NCBI RefSeq assembly: GCF_004798585.1
Contig: NZ_PPXQ01000016.1
Span: 1 to 64,000, forward strand
Source of the DNA: Massilia sp. Mn16-1_5
GTDB lineage: Bacteria > Pseudomonadota > Gammaproteobacteria > Burkholderiales > Burkholderiaceae_D
Direction: 5' to 3'
DNA length: 64,000 bases
In this document: positions 36,205-45,555 of the stretch, one piece after another
Position numbering within the stretch: position 1 is the first letter of the stretch
How the letters are laid out: each line of letters starts with the position of its first letter
Program-made: the position numbers and the translations under genes
Notes under the pieces: generated by a model
Seen by the model: the letters and a program-made list of their open reading frames with translations, nothing else
Databases searched by the model: none
What the model was told of the DNA's origin: nothing

Positions 36205-36938
36205 AAAAACAAGAACCGAACAATTCAGTGGTATTGCTCCGAGGAGCGATCTCTGGACTTAACCGATCGCGCCGCAGCCACGACTTCGTGCTGACCGAAG
36301 TTCAACATCAGCAGGTCGGCCTCACCGCGATAGCGGCCTCTGCCATGGGTATGGGTGCGACGGGCATTGGTCTGATCGGCATGGCAGGAAATGCCGATGA
36401 AGAAGCTGACTGGATCGAGTTCGAACTCGACGGCAAGCAGGTGAAGGGCTGGCTCTGGATGATGCCCATGCGCAACGGAGACCCCGTCGAAGTTGTGGCG
36501 GAGCCGACGGGAAACAATCATTATGTGGCGTACGCAGTCAAGCGCGACGGCGATGACCTGCTTGCCGTGTATCCGCATGCCACAGCCGGGAGAAAGGTGC
36601 ATTACCGTAAATCGATAAAGACGTGGATGTGGTGCTCCACTCTTGCATGTTTGATTCCTATATTGTTCATTGTGATGCCAGTAGGATTAGAAAGTTTGCT
36701 CAATCCGGTTATGCAGCGCGGTTTACTAATTGGGTTCGCTATTTGGGCCGTATTTTCCGCAGTGATAGGGTTCAGAGTGGCTCGAAAATTTATGGGTTTC
36801 GTTCGGATCGCAGAACTCATTTTCCAGACGTTTGGCTGGCCAGATGTAGAAAACATCGATCTGCGTCAAACGTCAAAGGAGAATCGTCGAGAAAACAAAA
36901 TGTCCAATTTTGGCAACCTTTATTTTCGCTACAAATAG
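36201..36938 (+). CDS. putative immunity membrane protein, copy 1
   Basis: 245 residues. The N-terminal soluble part (residues 1-140) includes VVLLRGAISGLNRSRRSHDF, a small Gly/Met-rich segment MGMGATGIGLIGMAGNA and EFELDGKQVKGWLWMMPMRN. Two membrane helices occupy residues about 147-195, followed by a conserved basic tail. Similar small proteins commonly follow VasX/BTH_I2691-type effectors. Some databases call them T6SS effectors, but a two-helix inner-membrane protein right after a membrane-active toxin fits immunity better. The ATG overlaps the effector stop (ATGA). A near-identical paralogue follows after 43 bp. Confidence 0.65.
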   Translation: MKKQEPNNSVVLLRGAISGLNRSRRSHDFVLTEVQHQQVGLTAIAASAMGMGATGIGLIGMAGNADEEADWIEFELDGKQVKGWLWMMPMRNGDPVEVVAEPTGNNHYVAYAVKRDGDDLLAVYPHATAGRKVHYRKSIKTWMWCSTLACLIPILFIVMPVGLESLLNPVMQRGLLIGFAIWAVFSAVIGFRVARKFMGFVRIAELIFQTFGWPDVENIDLRQTSKENRRENKMSNFGNLYFRYK

Positions 36939-36981
36939 CCCTGCTTTTAAATAAGAATTTGCCGATGCAGCCAGAGCATTC

Positions 36982-37719
36982 ATGAGGAGCCAGGAACCGA
37001 ACAATTCAATGGTATTGCTCCGAGGAGGGATCTCGGGACTTATCCGATCGCGCCGTAGCCACGACTTCGTGCTGACCGAAGTTCAACATCAGCAGGTCGG
37101 CGTCACCGCATTAGCGGCCTCGGCCATGGGTATGGGTGCGACAGGCATTGGCCTGATCGGCATGGCCGGAAATGCCGACGAAGAAGCTGACTGGGTCGAG
37201 TTCGAACTGGACGGCAAGCAGGTGAAGGGTTGGCTTTGGATGATGCCCATGCGTAATGGAGACACCGTTGAGGTTGTTGCAGAGCCAACGGGAAAAGATC
37301 ATTACGTCGCGTATGCAGTCAAGCGCCACGGCGATGACCTGCTTGCCGTGTATCCTCATGCCACAGCCGGGAGAAAAGTGCATTACCGTAAATCGGTAAA
37401 GACCTGGATGTGGTGCTCCTTTCTTGCGTACTTGTTCCCTGCATTTTTCTTTGTGGTGCACGAAGGATTGGGGTCTTTGCTTCATACGGATACGCAGCTC
37501 TTTTTTCTGACTACGTTCTCTTTTTGGATCGCGATTTCTGCAGTAATAGCGTTCAGGGTTTCTCGAAAACTCATGGTCTTCGTCAGAATCGCAGAGCTCA
37601 TTTTCAAGACGTTTGGTTGGCCAGATGTAGAAAACATCGATCTGCGACAAACATCAAAGGAAAATCGTCGAGAAAACAAGCTATCCAATTTTGGCAACCT
37701 GTATTTCCGCTACAAGTAG
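36982..37719 (+). CDS. putative immunity membrane protein, copy 2 (tandem paralogue)
   Basis: 245 residues, colinear with the preceding gene without gaps. Residues 1-145 differ at about 14 positions and the last 45 at two, whereas residues about 147-200, which hold both membrane helices, differ at roughly half their positions. The DNA also stays highly similar outside that segment. This points to tandem duplication with either diversification of the membrane part or gene conversion keeping the flanks alike. GAGGAG overlaps the start region. It probably protects against a variant effector or widens immunity. Confidence 0.65.
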   Translation: MRSQEPNNSMVLLRGGISGLIRSRRSHDFVLTEVQHQQVGVTALAASAMGMGATGIGLIGMAGNADEEADWVEFELDGKQVKGWLWMMPMRNGDTVEVVAEPTGKDHYVAYAVKRHGDDLLAVYPHATAGRKVHYRKSVKTWMWCSFLAYLFPAFFFVVHEGLGSLLHTDTQLFFLTTFSFWIAISAVIAFRVSRKLMVFVRIAELIFKTFGWPDVENIDLRQTSKENRRENKLSNFGNLYFRYK

Positions 37720-37827
37720 CGTTGTTCTTCACAATGAGAAGTGCCATGGATATACGCATGTCTTTAAAATGGGTACAGCCCCAACTGAACAACGCCAGCA
37801 ATAGTTCTGCACGAGAACATTAAGATC

Positions 37828-38079
37828 ATGATCAATCTCATACGCCTTGGCGACGACACCGATCACGGTGGCAAAGTCACTACTGCCTCGTCAACGATGC
37901 GTTTCGACAGCCGTTTTGTGGCACGGAAGGGCGATGAGGTATCGTGCCCGCAGCATCCCGGCGTGAAGCCAAACGTGATTGTGGAAGGCGATGAGTCGCT
38001 AACCGACAACGGACTTCCGATTGCTCGGCACGGGCATTGTGCCACCTGCGGTTGTCACCTGATTTCGAGTCTGGTGTAG
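37828..38079 (+). CDS. PAAR domain T6SS tip protein (second)
   Basis: 83 residues. The domain has LGDDTDHGGKVTTASSTMRF, FVARKGDEVSCPQHPGVKPN and IARHGHCATCGCHLISSLV, with the His/Cys ligands of PAAR. It differs clearly from the first PAAR (28771-29034) and has the lower G+C of the VgrG block, so it belongs with this VgrG. It closes the cargo module. The region to its right returns to chromosomal composition within about 110 bp. Confidence 0.88.
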   Translation: MINLIRLGDDTDHGGKVTTASSTMRFDSRFVARKGDEVSCPQHPGVKPNVIVEGDESLTDNGLPIARHGHCATCGCHLISSLV

Positions 38080-38190
38080 GTGGTGCTAACCGCTGGGTAC
38101 CTTCATTGCGGCTCGTGGTACTCAGAGTGCAGCACCTGAGCTCTAACGCGGCATACTGTTCCAATGCTCAAGCATGATAGTTGGGCGTAG

Positions 38191-38481
38191 TCGGACGTAA
38201 GGGCCATTGCCGCCGACACCGACCACCGCAGCAGCCGGACGTTGGAACTGATGGGACTGGCCTCGTCTGCGCTGCCCGAGCTCGACGCCACGGCGGACGT
38301 CCTGTGCAGCGGCGTTGCCCTGGGCAGCTGCGGCGCCGTACCTTTCCTGTGTGCGCTCGCGCTGGCGCGGCATGCGGCGCTCGCCAACAATGCGCCGGTT
38401 CTCTTCCTCAGCAACGACGACCCGTTTACTTGCTGCATGGCCGTGGTCGGCCCGCCGCCGGCGCCAGTTCAGCCTGCCTGA
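38191..38481 (+). pseudogene. C-terminal remnant of a beta-ketoacyl-synthase-like (thiolase-fold) gene
   Basis: The frame opens right after a stop at 38188 and reads DVRAIAADTDHRSSRTLELM, then ELDATADVLCSGVALGSCGA, PFLCALALARHA and APVLFLSNDDPFTCCMAVV. The order aDTDxRxxRxxEL / LPELD / GxAxGxxGAxxFLxALALA / NDDP is that of the last 90 residues of 3-oxoacyl-ACP-synthase-like proteins, including ones found in T6SS loci. No start codon with a ribosome site exists and the N-terminal 250 or more residues are missing. G+C is high again, so this is native sequence truncated by the acquired block. Confidence 0.6.
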
Positions 38482-38564
38482 ATACGACGCCGCCTGCATG
38501 GCGTCATGTATCGCGATAAATGGCTACCATCGATCCCATGGTTCATTACGCCAAGGAGATCGTT

Positions 38565-38981
38565 ATGGCTGGAAACAAGCAATATGACGCAGGAACGAAC
38601 AGAGCCGGTGTCGACACGCGCGGTCCGGATTCCTTGTCCGGCAGGTCCGATCCCGCGAATGCGGACACGGGCCAACGCCAGCAGGATGCCGGCCACTACA
38701 CGGGTGCCTCGCAACAAAAGGAAAAGGGTGACCGCGACGGCGGCATCGTCAGCGCGCCGCCGGAAAGCAATGTCGGGCCGGCCGGGGCGGCACAGAGCGA
38801 CCGCGCCGCGAATGCCGCAGCCCAGCAGCGCATGACGGCGGCCGCGGCCGGCGGCAGGCCGGGTACGTCGGACACCGGCAACAATGCAGACCAATCGGTC
38901 GATGCCGGCGTCAGCGGCACCAGTGTCGACGAGCTGGCCAAGCAGACGCCGGACAAGCCGGGCGGGGCCGACTCGCGCTGA
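38565..38981 (+). CDS. small hydrophilic disordered protein
   Basis: 138 residues with no hydrophobic segment, rich in Ala, Gly, Asp, Gln and Ser, and with no recognised domain. AAGGAG six bases before the ATG is a strong ribosome site and a clean intrinsic terminator follows 28 bp after the stop, so the gene is probably expressed. The sequence looks intrinsically disordered, like small stress- or desiccation-related proteins, but that is only a resemblance in composition. Confidence 0.65.
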   Translation: MAGNKQYDAGTNRAGVDTRGPDSLSGRSDPANADTGQRQQDAGHYTGASQQKEKGDRDGGIVSAPPESNVGPAGAAQSDRAANAAAQQRMTAAAAGGRPGTSDTGNNADQSVDAGVSGTSVDELAKQTPDKPGGADSR

Positions 38982-39008
38982 TGGCATTCCGGGCGATGGA
39001 GCAATAAA

Positions 39009-39036
39009 AAACCCGGGCAGTCCCGGGTTCCTTTTT
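39009..39036. terminator. bidirectional intrinsic terminator
   Basis: AAAAAACCCGGG-CAGT-CCCGGGTT with a following TTTTT separates the disordered-protein gene from the convergent glmS. Confidence 0.85.
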
Positions 39037-39051
39037 GTCGCGCCGTATGTC

Positions 39052-40881
39052 TTATTCCACCGTCACCGACTTCGCCAGATTGCGCGGCTTGTCGACGTCG
39101 GTCCCACGTGCCAGCGCCGTGTGATAGGCCAGCAGCTGCAGCGCCGCCACGTGCAGGATCGGGGACAGTTCGCCGTAGTGTTCCGGCAGGCGGATCACGT
39201 GCAGGCCTTCACCCGAGGTGATGCGCGAGTCGACGTCGGCGAATACGTAGAGCTGGCCGCCGCGGGCGCGCACTTCCTGCATGTTCGATTTGAGCTTTTC
39301 CAGCAGCGCGTCGTTCGGGGCGATCGTCACCACCGGCATCTCTTCGGTCACCAGCGCCAGCGGGCCGTGCTTCAGTTCGCCCGCCGGATAGGCTTCGGCG
39401 TGGATGTACGAGATTTCCTTCAGTTTCAGCGCGCCTTCCAGGGCGATCGGATAGTGCATGCCGCGGCCCAGGAACAGGGCGTTTTCTTTACGAGCGAATT
39501 CTTCGGCCCAGGCGATGATCTGCGGTTCCAGCGCCAGCACCGAGGCAATCGCGACCGGCAGGTGGCGCATCTGTTTCAGGTGTTCGGCTTCTTCCTCGTC
39601 GGTCAGGCGGCCGTTGACTTGCGCCAGCGTCAGGGTCAGCAGGAACAGGGCGGCCAGCTGGGTCGTGAATGCCTTGGTGGAGGCGACGCCGACTTCGACG
39701 CCGGCGCGGGTGATGTAGGCCAGTTCGCATTCGCGCACCATGGCGCTGGTCGAGACGTTGCAGATGGTCAGCGTGTACGGCATGCCCAGGCTACGCGCGT
39801 GCTTCAGGGCGGCCAGGGTGTCGGCGGTCTCTCCCGATTGCGAGATGGTGACGACCAGGGTTTTCGGGTGCGGCACGCTGTCCCGATAGCGGTATTCGCT
39901 GGCGATCTCGACGTTGACCGGCAGCTTGGCGATGCATTCGATCCAGTACTTGGCGGTGAGGCCGGCATAGTAGCTGGTGCCGCAGGCCAGGATCAGGACG
40001 CGGTCGATGTCTTTAAAAATCTGGTAAGCCTTGTCGCCGAACAGTTCCGGCATGATGCCGGTGACGCCCTCGAGGGTGTCGCCGATCACGCGCGGCTGCT
40101 CGAAGATTTCCTTTTGCATGTAGTGGCGGTATGGGCCCAGCTCGGCCGCGCCGGTATGGGCGTGCACGGTTTTGACTTCGCGCTCGACCGGTTTACCTTC
40201 GCTGTCGACGATCCAGTAGCGCGACAGTTGCAGGTCGACGACGTCGCCTTCTTCCAAATAAATGATCTGGTTCGTGGTGCCGGCCAGCGCCATGGCGTCG
40301 GAGGCAACGAAGTTCTCGCCTTCGCCCACACCCAGGATCAGCGGCGAACCCTGGCGCGCGGCGACGACGCGGTGCGGTTCTTCGCGCGAGAACACGGCGA
40401 TCGCATAGGCGCCGTGCAGGCGTTTCACGGCTTGCTGGACGGTATCGAACAAATCGCCGTTGTACATGTGGTCGACCAGGTGGGCGATGACTTCGGTGTC
40501 GGTCTGGCTGGTGAATTCGTAGCCGAATCCCTTGAGTTCGCTACGCAGTTCATCGTGGTTTTCGATGATGCCGTTGTGCACCAGTGCGATACGCGCCGTT
40601 TCTTCGTTCGGCGAGAAGTGCGGGTGCGCGTTGTGCGAAGCCGGGGCGCCGTGGGTGGCCCAGCGGGTGTGGGCGATCCCCGTAAAACCTTGCAGGCCGG
40701 TGCCCTGGATCTGCGTTTCGAGGTCGGCCACGCGCGAGGTGCTACGCGAACGGGCCAGGCGGCCTTCGACGTGCAGGGCGACGCCGCAGGAATCGTAGCC
40801 GCGGTATTCGAGGCGTTTCAGGCCCTCGATCAGGATAGGGGTGATGTTACGTTGAGCTACTGCGCCGACGATACCGCACAT
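39052..40881 (-). CDS. glmS: glucosamine-fructose-6-phosphate aminotransferase
   Basis: 609 residues. The N-terminus [10 protein letters not shown] provides the catalytic cysteine of the glutaminase domain (after Met removal), then [17 protein letters not shown]. Two SIS sugar-isomerase domains follow ([14 protein letters not shown], then [14 protein letters not shown]), and the C-terminus ends [11 protein letters not shown] as in all GlmS. It makes glucosamine-6-phosphate from fructose-6-phosphate and glutamine, the first step towards UDP-GlcNAc. No ribozyme is expected in proteobacteria. It is divergent from an Lrp-family gene, with operator-like repeats between them. Confidence 0.98.
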   Translation of the reverse strand: MCGIVGAVAQRNITPILIEGLKRLEYRGYDSCGVALHVEGRLARSRSTSRVADLETQIQGTGLQGFTGIAHTRWATHGAPASHNAHPHFSPNEETARIALVHNGIIENHDELRSELKGFGYEFTSQTDTEVIAHLVDHMYNGDLFDTVQQAVKRLHGAYAIAVFSREEPHRVVAARQGSPLILGVGEGENFVASDAMALAGTTNQIIYLEEGDVVDLQLSRYWIVDSEGKPVEREVKTVHAHTGAAELGPYRHYMQKEIFEQPRVIGDTLEGVTGIMPELFGDKAYQIFKDIDRVLILACGTSYYAGLTAKYWIECIAKLPVNVEIASEYRYRDSVPHPKTLVVTISQSGETADTLAALKHARSLGMPYTLTICNVSTSAMVRECELAYITRAGVEVGVASTKAFTTQLAALFLLTLTLAQVNGRLTDEEEAEHLKQMRHLPVAIASVLALEPQIIAWAEEFARKENALFLGRGMHYPIALEGALKLKEISYIHAEAYPAGELKHGPLALVTEEMPVVTIAPNDALLEKLKSNMQEVRARGGQLYVFADVDSRITSGEGLHVIRLPEHYGELSPILHVAALQLLAYHTALARGTDVDKPRNLAKSVTVE

Positions 40882-40935
40882 GAACAGACCTCGTATAAAA
40901 AATTAGCAATGAAGGATATCCTACGGCAATGCGTA

Positions 40936-40950
40936 TGAAATATGCTTTCA
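40936..40950. promoter_or_regulatory. TGAAA-N5-TTTCA inverted repeat, site 1
   Basis: TGAAATATGCTTTCA, a 15-bp dyad in the AT-rich glmS-lrp intergenic region. The length and form fit Lrp/AsnC family operators. Confidence 0.5.
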
Positions 40951-40993
40951 GAGCGCGCCATTTTTTGATATAAAATTTCACGACTCAGGAAAG

Positions 40994-41010
40994 ATGAAAC
41001 ATTCTTTCAT
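40994..41010. promoter_or_regulatory. TGAAA-N5-TTTCA inverted repeat, site 2
   Basis: ATGAAACATTCTTTCAT has the same half-sites and the same 5-bp spacer as site 1, centred 59 bp away and about 37 bp before the lrp start. A shorter relative, TGAAAATTTCA, touches the start codon (41029-41039). Confidence 0.5.
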
Positions 41011-41038
41011 TTATCGTTAAAACTTTACTGAAAATTTC

Positions 41039-41509
41039 ATGCCTACCGACGCTGCTTTGGATGAACTTGATCGTCGCATCCTGAACGCCCTGCAAACTGA
41101 TGCATCGCAGACAAATGCGGAGCTGGCGGAACAAGTTCACGTGTCTCCGCCTACTTGCCTGCGCCGCGTCAAGCAGCTCACCGAGAATGGTGTTATCGCA
41201 CGGCAAGTTGCGATTGTCGATCCCGAGAAGGTCGGGGCGCGCCTGACCGCCATCGTCGAGATCACGCTGGACGTGCAAGCGGCCGAACGCATGGCGGAAT
41301 TCGAGAAACTGGCGGCGCGCGAAGAAGCCGTGATGCAGTGCTACCGCGTCGCGCCGGGGCCGGATTTCGTGCTAATCATCCAGGTGGCCGACATGCCGGC
41401 CTACCACGCGCTGGCGCACCGGCTGTTTGCTACCCACGCCAACGTACGTAACGTGAAGGCATATTTCTCCACGTTTAGAAGCAAGTTCGACACCCGGATT
41501 GCCGTCTAA
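41039..41509 (+). CDS. Lrp/AsnC family transcriptional regulator
   Basis: 156 residues: an N-terminal winged helix-turn-helix (LDRRILNALQTDASQTNAEL, SPPTCLRRVKQLTENGVIA) and a C-terminal RAM effector domain (VMQCYRVAPGPDFVLIIQVA). The family binds amino acids and forms octamers or higher forms on dyad repeats. It is divergent from glmS, with two matched dyads between, so autoregulation and an effect on glmS are both plausible. The downstream neighbour glmU is convergent. Confidence 0.88.
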   Translation: MPTDAALDELDRRILNALQTDASQTNAELAEQVHVSPPTCLRRVKQLTENGVIARQVAIVDPEKVGARLTAIVEITLDVQAAERMAEFEKLAAREEAVMQCYRVAPGPDFVLIIQVADMPAYHALAHRLFATHANVRNVKAYFSTFRSKFDTRIAV

Positions 41510-41623
41510 AAAACTGTGGATAATCCTGTGCAGAAGGCTGTGCAATCACAGCGGATATCCCCTGCATAAGCGGGTGGATATCCCTGTGATTTGATGGTCG
41601 ATAAGCCTTGTAAAACCGGTGGA
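41510..41623. other. convergent lrp-glmU spacer with one perfect DnaA box
   Basis: TGTGGATAA (41515-41523) is a perfect inverse DnaA box directly after the lrp stop. Two similar stretches, CGGATATCCC and TGGATATCCC, follow at 41552 and 41575. The composition and motifs resemble the modules at 56.2-57.4 kb, but only one perfect box is present and the block order is not conserved. No terminator hairpin was seen. Confidence 0.4.
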
Positions 41624-43000
41624 TTACTTCGGCTTTTTCACTGGACGGGTCCAGCCGTCGATGGTCATCTGCTTGGGACGGGAAATCGTCAGCTTGCCGG
41701 CCGGCGCATCCTTGGTCAGCGTGGTACCGGCGCCCAAGGTCGCACCTTTGCCGACCGTCACCGGCGCTACCAGCTGGCTGTCGCTGCCGATAAAAGCGTC
41801 GTCCTCGATCACCGTGCGGAACTTATTGGCGCCATCGTAATTACACGTGATGGTGCCGGCGCCGATGTTCACGCGCGAGCCGACCGTGGCGTCGCCGACA
41901 TAGGCCAGGTGGTTCGCCTTGCTGTGCGCCGCCACCTGGCTGTTTTTGACTTCGACGAAGTTGCCGATGTGGACATCTTCACCCAGTTCGGTACCGGGGC
42001 GCAGGCGCGCATACGGACCGATCTGCGACGCCGCGCCGACGACGGCGTCTTCGATATGCGTAAACGGTTTGATGTGGGCGCCGGCGCCCACTTTCGCATT
42101 CACCAGCACGCAGTGCGGACCGACTTTCACGCCATCGGCCAGTTCCACGCGGCCCTCGAACACGCAGCCGACATCGATCACGACATCGCGTCCACAGATC
42201 AGTTCGCCGCGCACGTCGAGGCGGGCCGGATCCATCAGCGTAATTCCCTTTTCCAGCAGGGCATTGGCGATGTTCAGTTGGTGGCGGCGCTCGAGCTCGG
42301 CCAATTGCACCTTGCTGTTCACGCCCGCCACTTCCCATTCGCCGGCAGGAGAAGCCGAGACCACTTCGACGCCGTCGGCGACCGCCTGCGACACGATGTC
42401 GGTGAGGTAATACTCGCCTTGCGCATTGTTGTTCGACAGCGCCGCCAGCCAGCGTTTCAGGTGGCGGGTCGGAATCGCCATGATGCCGCTGTTGATTTCG
42501 CGGATCGCGCGCTCGGCCTCATTTGCATCCTTTTCTTCGACGATGCGCACGATGCGCCCGTTTTCGCGCACGATGCGGCCCAGACCGAAAGGATTGCCCT
42601 GCTCGACGGTGAGGATGCCGAGCTTGTCGCTACCGGCGGCCTCGACCAGGCGGCGCAGCGAATCGCCCGTTGTCAGGGGCACGTCGCCGTACAGCACCAG
42701 GGTCGGCACGTTCTCGTCGAGTTGCGGCACGGCCTGCATCACGGCGTGGCCGGTGCCGAGCTGCGGCTGCTGCAGCGCTGTGTCGATTGGCGCTTCGCCA
42801 TCCTGGGCCAATTTTCCCACCATCTCCGGCACCGCTGCGCCCCCGTGTCCGTAAATCACGCATAATTTACTCGGCCGCAGGAGGCGGGCGGTATCGATGA
42901 CATGCTGCAGCAGCGGCTTTCCCGCCAGCGGATGCAACACTTTAGGCAGCGCGGACTGCATGCGCTTTCCCATGCCGGCGGCAAGGATGACAACGTTCAT
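41624..43000 (-). CDS. glmU: bifunctional UDP-GlcNAc pyrophosphorylase / GlcN-1-P acetyltransferase
   Basis: 458 residues. The N-terminal uridyltransferase starts [20 protein letters not shown] (the LxxGxGxRM nucleotide motif) and includes [15 protein letters not shown]. The C-terminal left-handed beta-helix has hexapeptide repeats ([20 protein letters not shown] and onwards) with the catalytic-region [15 protein letters not shown]. It acetylates glucosamine-1-phosphate and then makes UDP-GlcNAc for peptidoglycan and LPS. With glmS, two of the three steps lie here; glmM does not. Its start codon is only 27 bp from a divergent gene. Confidence 0.98.
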   Translation of the reverse strand: MNVVILAAGMGKRMQSALPKVLHPLAGKPLLQHVIDTARLLRPSKLCVIYGHGGAAVPEMVGKLAQDGEAPIDTALQQPQLGTGHAVMQAVPQLDENVPTLVLYGDVPLTTGDSLRRLVEAAGSDKLGILTVEQGNPFGLGRIVRENGRIVRIVEEKDANEAERAIREINSGIMAIPTRHLKRWLAALSNNNAQGEYYLTDIVSQAVADGVEVVSASPAGEWEVAGVNSKVQLAELERRHQLNIANALLEKGITLMDPARLDVRGELICGRDVVIDVGCVFEGRVELADGVKVGPHCVLVNAKVGAGAHIKPFTHIEDAVVGAASQIGPYARLRPGTELGEDVHIGNFVEVKNSQVAAHSKANHLAYVGDATVGSRVNIGAGTITCNYDGANKFRTVIEDDAFIGSDSQLVAPVTVGKGATLGAGTTLTKDAPAGKLTISRPKQMTIDGWTRPVKKPK

Positions 43001-43027
43001 AAGCCGTATTCAAGAAGAGTTAATAAG

Positions 43028-43924
43028 ATGAAAAAGTTTAGCACGCATGACCCCTTGTTCCAGCGCACGCGTGGATTGTTCCTTGTTGTCTTACTGGCAT
43101 TACTGACCGCCTGCAGCACGATCCGCTTCAGCTATAACCATGGCGACACCCTACTGTACTGGTGGCTGGACGCCTATGTCGACTTTGAAGGCGATCAGTC
43201 CGATTGGGTCAAACGCGACATCAGCGAACTGTTTCAATGGCACCGCAAAACCCAGCTTCACGATTACGCCGCCCTGCTCGGCACTTTTCAGCGCCAGCTG
43301 GCCGGCAATCCGACCCAGCAGGATTTATTGAACGATTACCGCGACATCCGCAGCCGCACCGAAACCCTGGCCATGAAGGCCGTCCCCGACATGGTCGACC
43401 TGGCCCGTTCGCTCACCCCGGACCAGATCGAGCAGATGGAAAAGCGTTTTAACAAGAAAAACGACGAATACCGCCGCAAGTTCGTCAGCGGCAGCGTCGA
43501 AAAGCGCAACGAGGCGCGCTTCGACAAATCGATGGAACAGTTCAAATTGTGGTTCGGCGGTTTCAGCAACGAACAGGAAAAGGCGCTGCGCCGCGCTTCG
43601 GATGCGCGTCCGCTCGACAACAATATCTGGCTCGAGGAACGCATTTATCGGCAGCGCAAGATCCTGGCCTTGGCACGCAAGATTCAGGCGGAAAAGCCGA
43701 GCAAGGAACAGACCAACACGATGATCACGGCACTCATCCGCGAGTTTTTCACACGCATGGACGCGCCGGAACGCAAAGGTTTTTATGACAGCTATATCAA
43801 TGCGACCTCGAACTATATCCTGACCGCGATCCGGATTGCCACACCGGCCCAGAAAGCCCATGCGCAGAAGCGCATGCAGGGCTGGATCGATGATTTCAAC
43901 GCCCTGGCCAAAGAGGCGAAATAA
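43028..43924 (+). CDS. DUF6279 family lipoprotein
   Basis: 298 residues. Residues 14-28 (RGLFLVVLLALLTAC) form a lipoprotein signal with lipobox LTAC. The mature part begins STIRFSYNHGDTLLYWWLDA, the hallmark of DUF6279, then a long helical region rich in Arg, Lys and Glu, with LTPDQIEQMEKRFNKKNDE and PAQKAHAQKRMQGWIDDFNA at the end. The function is unknown, and it is probably an outer-membrane or periplasmic lipoprotein. The start is set by the signal sequence, with AAGAAGAG upstream. There is no space for a separate promoter before glmU on the other strand. Confidence 0.85.
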   Translation: MKKFSTHDPLFQRTRGLFLVVLLALLTACSTIRFSYNHGDTLLYWWLDAYVDFEGDQSDWVKRDISELFQWHRKTQLHDYAALLGTFQRQLAGNPTQQDLLNDYRDIRSRTETLAMKAVPDMVDLARSLTPDQIEQMEKRFNKKNDEYRRKFVSGSVEKRNEARFDKSMEQFKLWFGGFSNEQEKALRRASDARPLDNNIWLEERIYRQRKILALARKIQAEKPSKEQTNTMITALIREFFTRMDAPERKGFYDSYINATSNYILTAIRIATPAQKAHAQKRMQGWIDDFNALAKEAK

Positions 43925-43944
43925 GCTCTGGTATAGTGCGCGCC

Positions 43945-44592
43945 ATGCAGAAAAGTAAATCGCAAGGAGCGCACGGCCGCCCCCGTCTCGCCCCGCAACA
44001 GGTACGCATCATCGGTGGCGAATGGAAACGGCGCCTGCTGCCGGTGCTCGACGCCCTCGGCCTGCGCCCAACGCCCGACCGTGTCCGCGAAACCGTTTTT
44101 AATTGGCTGCACCACCAGGTCGGCGGAGATTGGGAGCAGGTCGATTGCCTCGATCTGTTCGCCGGCAGCGGCGCCCTCGGCTTCGAGGCGGCCAGCCGCG
44201 GCGCCCGTGCCGTGACGATGCTCGATTTCAATGCAGCGGCCACGCGCCAGCTGGAAGCGAACAAGGACACGTTAAAAGCCACGAACGTCAACGTCCTGCG
44301 CGGCGACGCTTTTGCGGTGGCGCGTGACATGGCGGCGCGCGGCCAGCGTTTCGATGTCATTTTCCTCGATCCGCCATATCAACAGGATTTCGTGGCGAAA
44401 GCGCTGCCCCTGTGCACCGATCTGTTGAAAGAAGACGGCCTGGTGTATGTGGAAGCGGAATACGCGCTGGCACAGGAAGAGGACACGCCCGACTGGCTGT
44501 TACCCTGGGAGCAAATCCGCGCCGATAAAGCCGGCATGGTCTACTACCACTTGCTCAAGCTTAAAGATAACTTGCACGAAAACAAGGCTTAA
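43945..44592 (+). CDS. rsmD: 16S rRNA (guanine966-N2)-methyltransferase
   Basis: 215 residues. RLAPQQVRIIGGEWKRRLLP and LRPTPDRVRETVFNWL are the RsmD start pattern. The SAM-binding motif is DLFAGSGALGFEAASRGA and the catalytic tetrad is in FDVIFLDPPYQQDF. It methylates G966 in the assembled 30S subunit. An in-frame GTG nine bases upstream is an alternative start; neither has a good ribosome site. It precedes coaD, a standard gene order in proteobacteria. Confidence 0.94.
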   Translation: MQKSKSQGAHGRPRLAPQQVRIIGGEWKRRLLPVLDALGLRPTPDRVRETVFNWLHHQVGGDWEQVDCLDLFAGSGALGFEAASRGARAVTMLDFNAAATRQLEANKDTLKATNVNVLRGDAFAVARDMAARGQRFDVIFLDPPYQQDFVAKALPLCTDLLKEDGLVYVEAEYALAQEEDTPDWLLPWEQIRADKAGMVYYHLLKLKDNLHENKA

Positions 44593-44665
44593 ACGACTTA
44601 AATTTGCTCAATTTGCGGGCAAAGAAGGCCCCATGCTGGGGCAACTGCCGGATTTTCAGGCATAA

Positions 44666-45202
<537 letters not shown>

Positions 45203-45221
45203 TCGGCTTTTAATTTATTAA

Positions 45222-45494
<273 letters not shown>

Positions 45495-45555
45495 TTCCAC
45501 GGCCGGGGCAATGCACCCGGGCGCGGGTCCTTGTTTGCCCATGCTATGCTCGGCC

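Noticed and set aside
36201-37719. Direct-repeat mobile element
   Set aside because: The repeated DNA corresponds to two intact paralogous genes and no transposase or terminal repeats are seen.
38884-40938. 684-codon plus-strand frame over glmS
   Set aside because: Antisense shadow of glmS; the minus-strand protein is a full-length GlmS with all motifs.
43001-43027. Promoter pair between glmU and the DUF6279 gene
   Set aside because: Twenty-seven bases are too few and no hexamers stand out.
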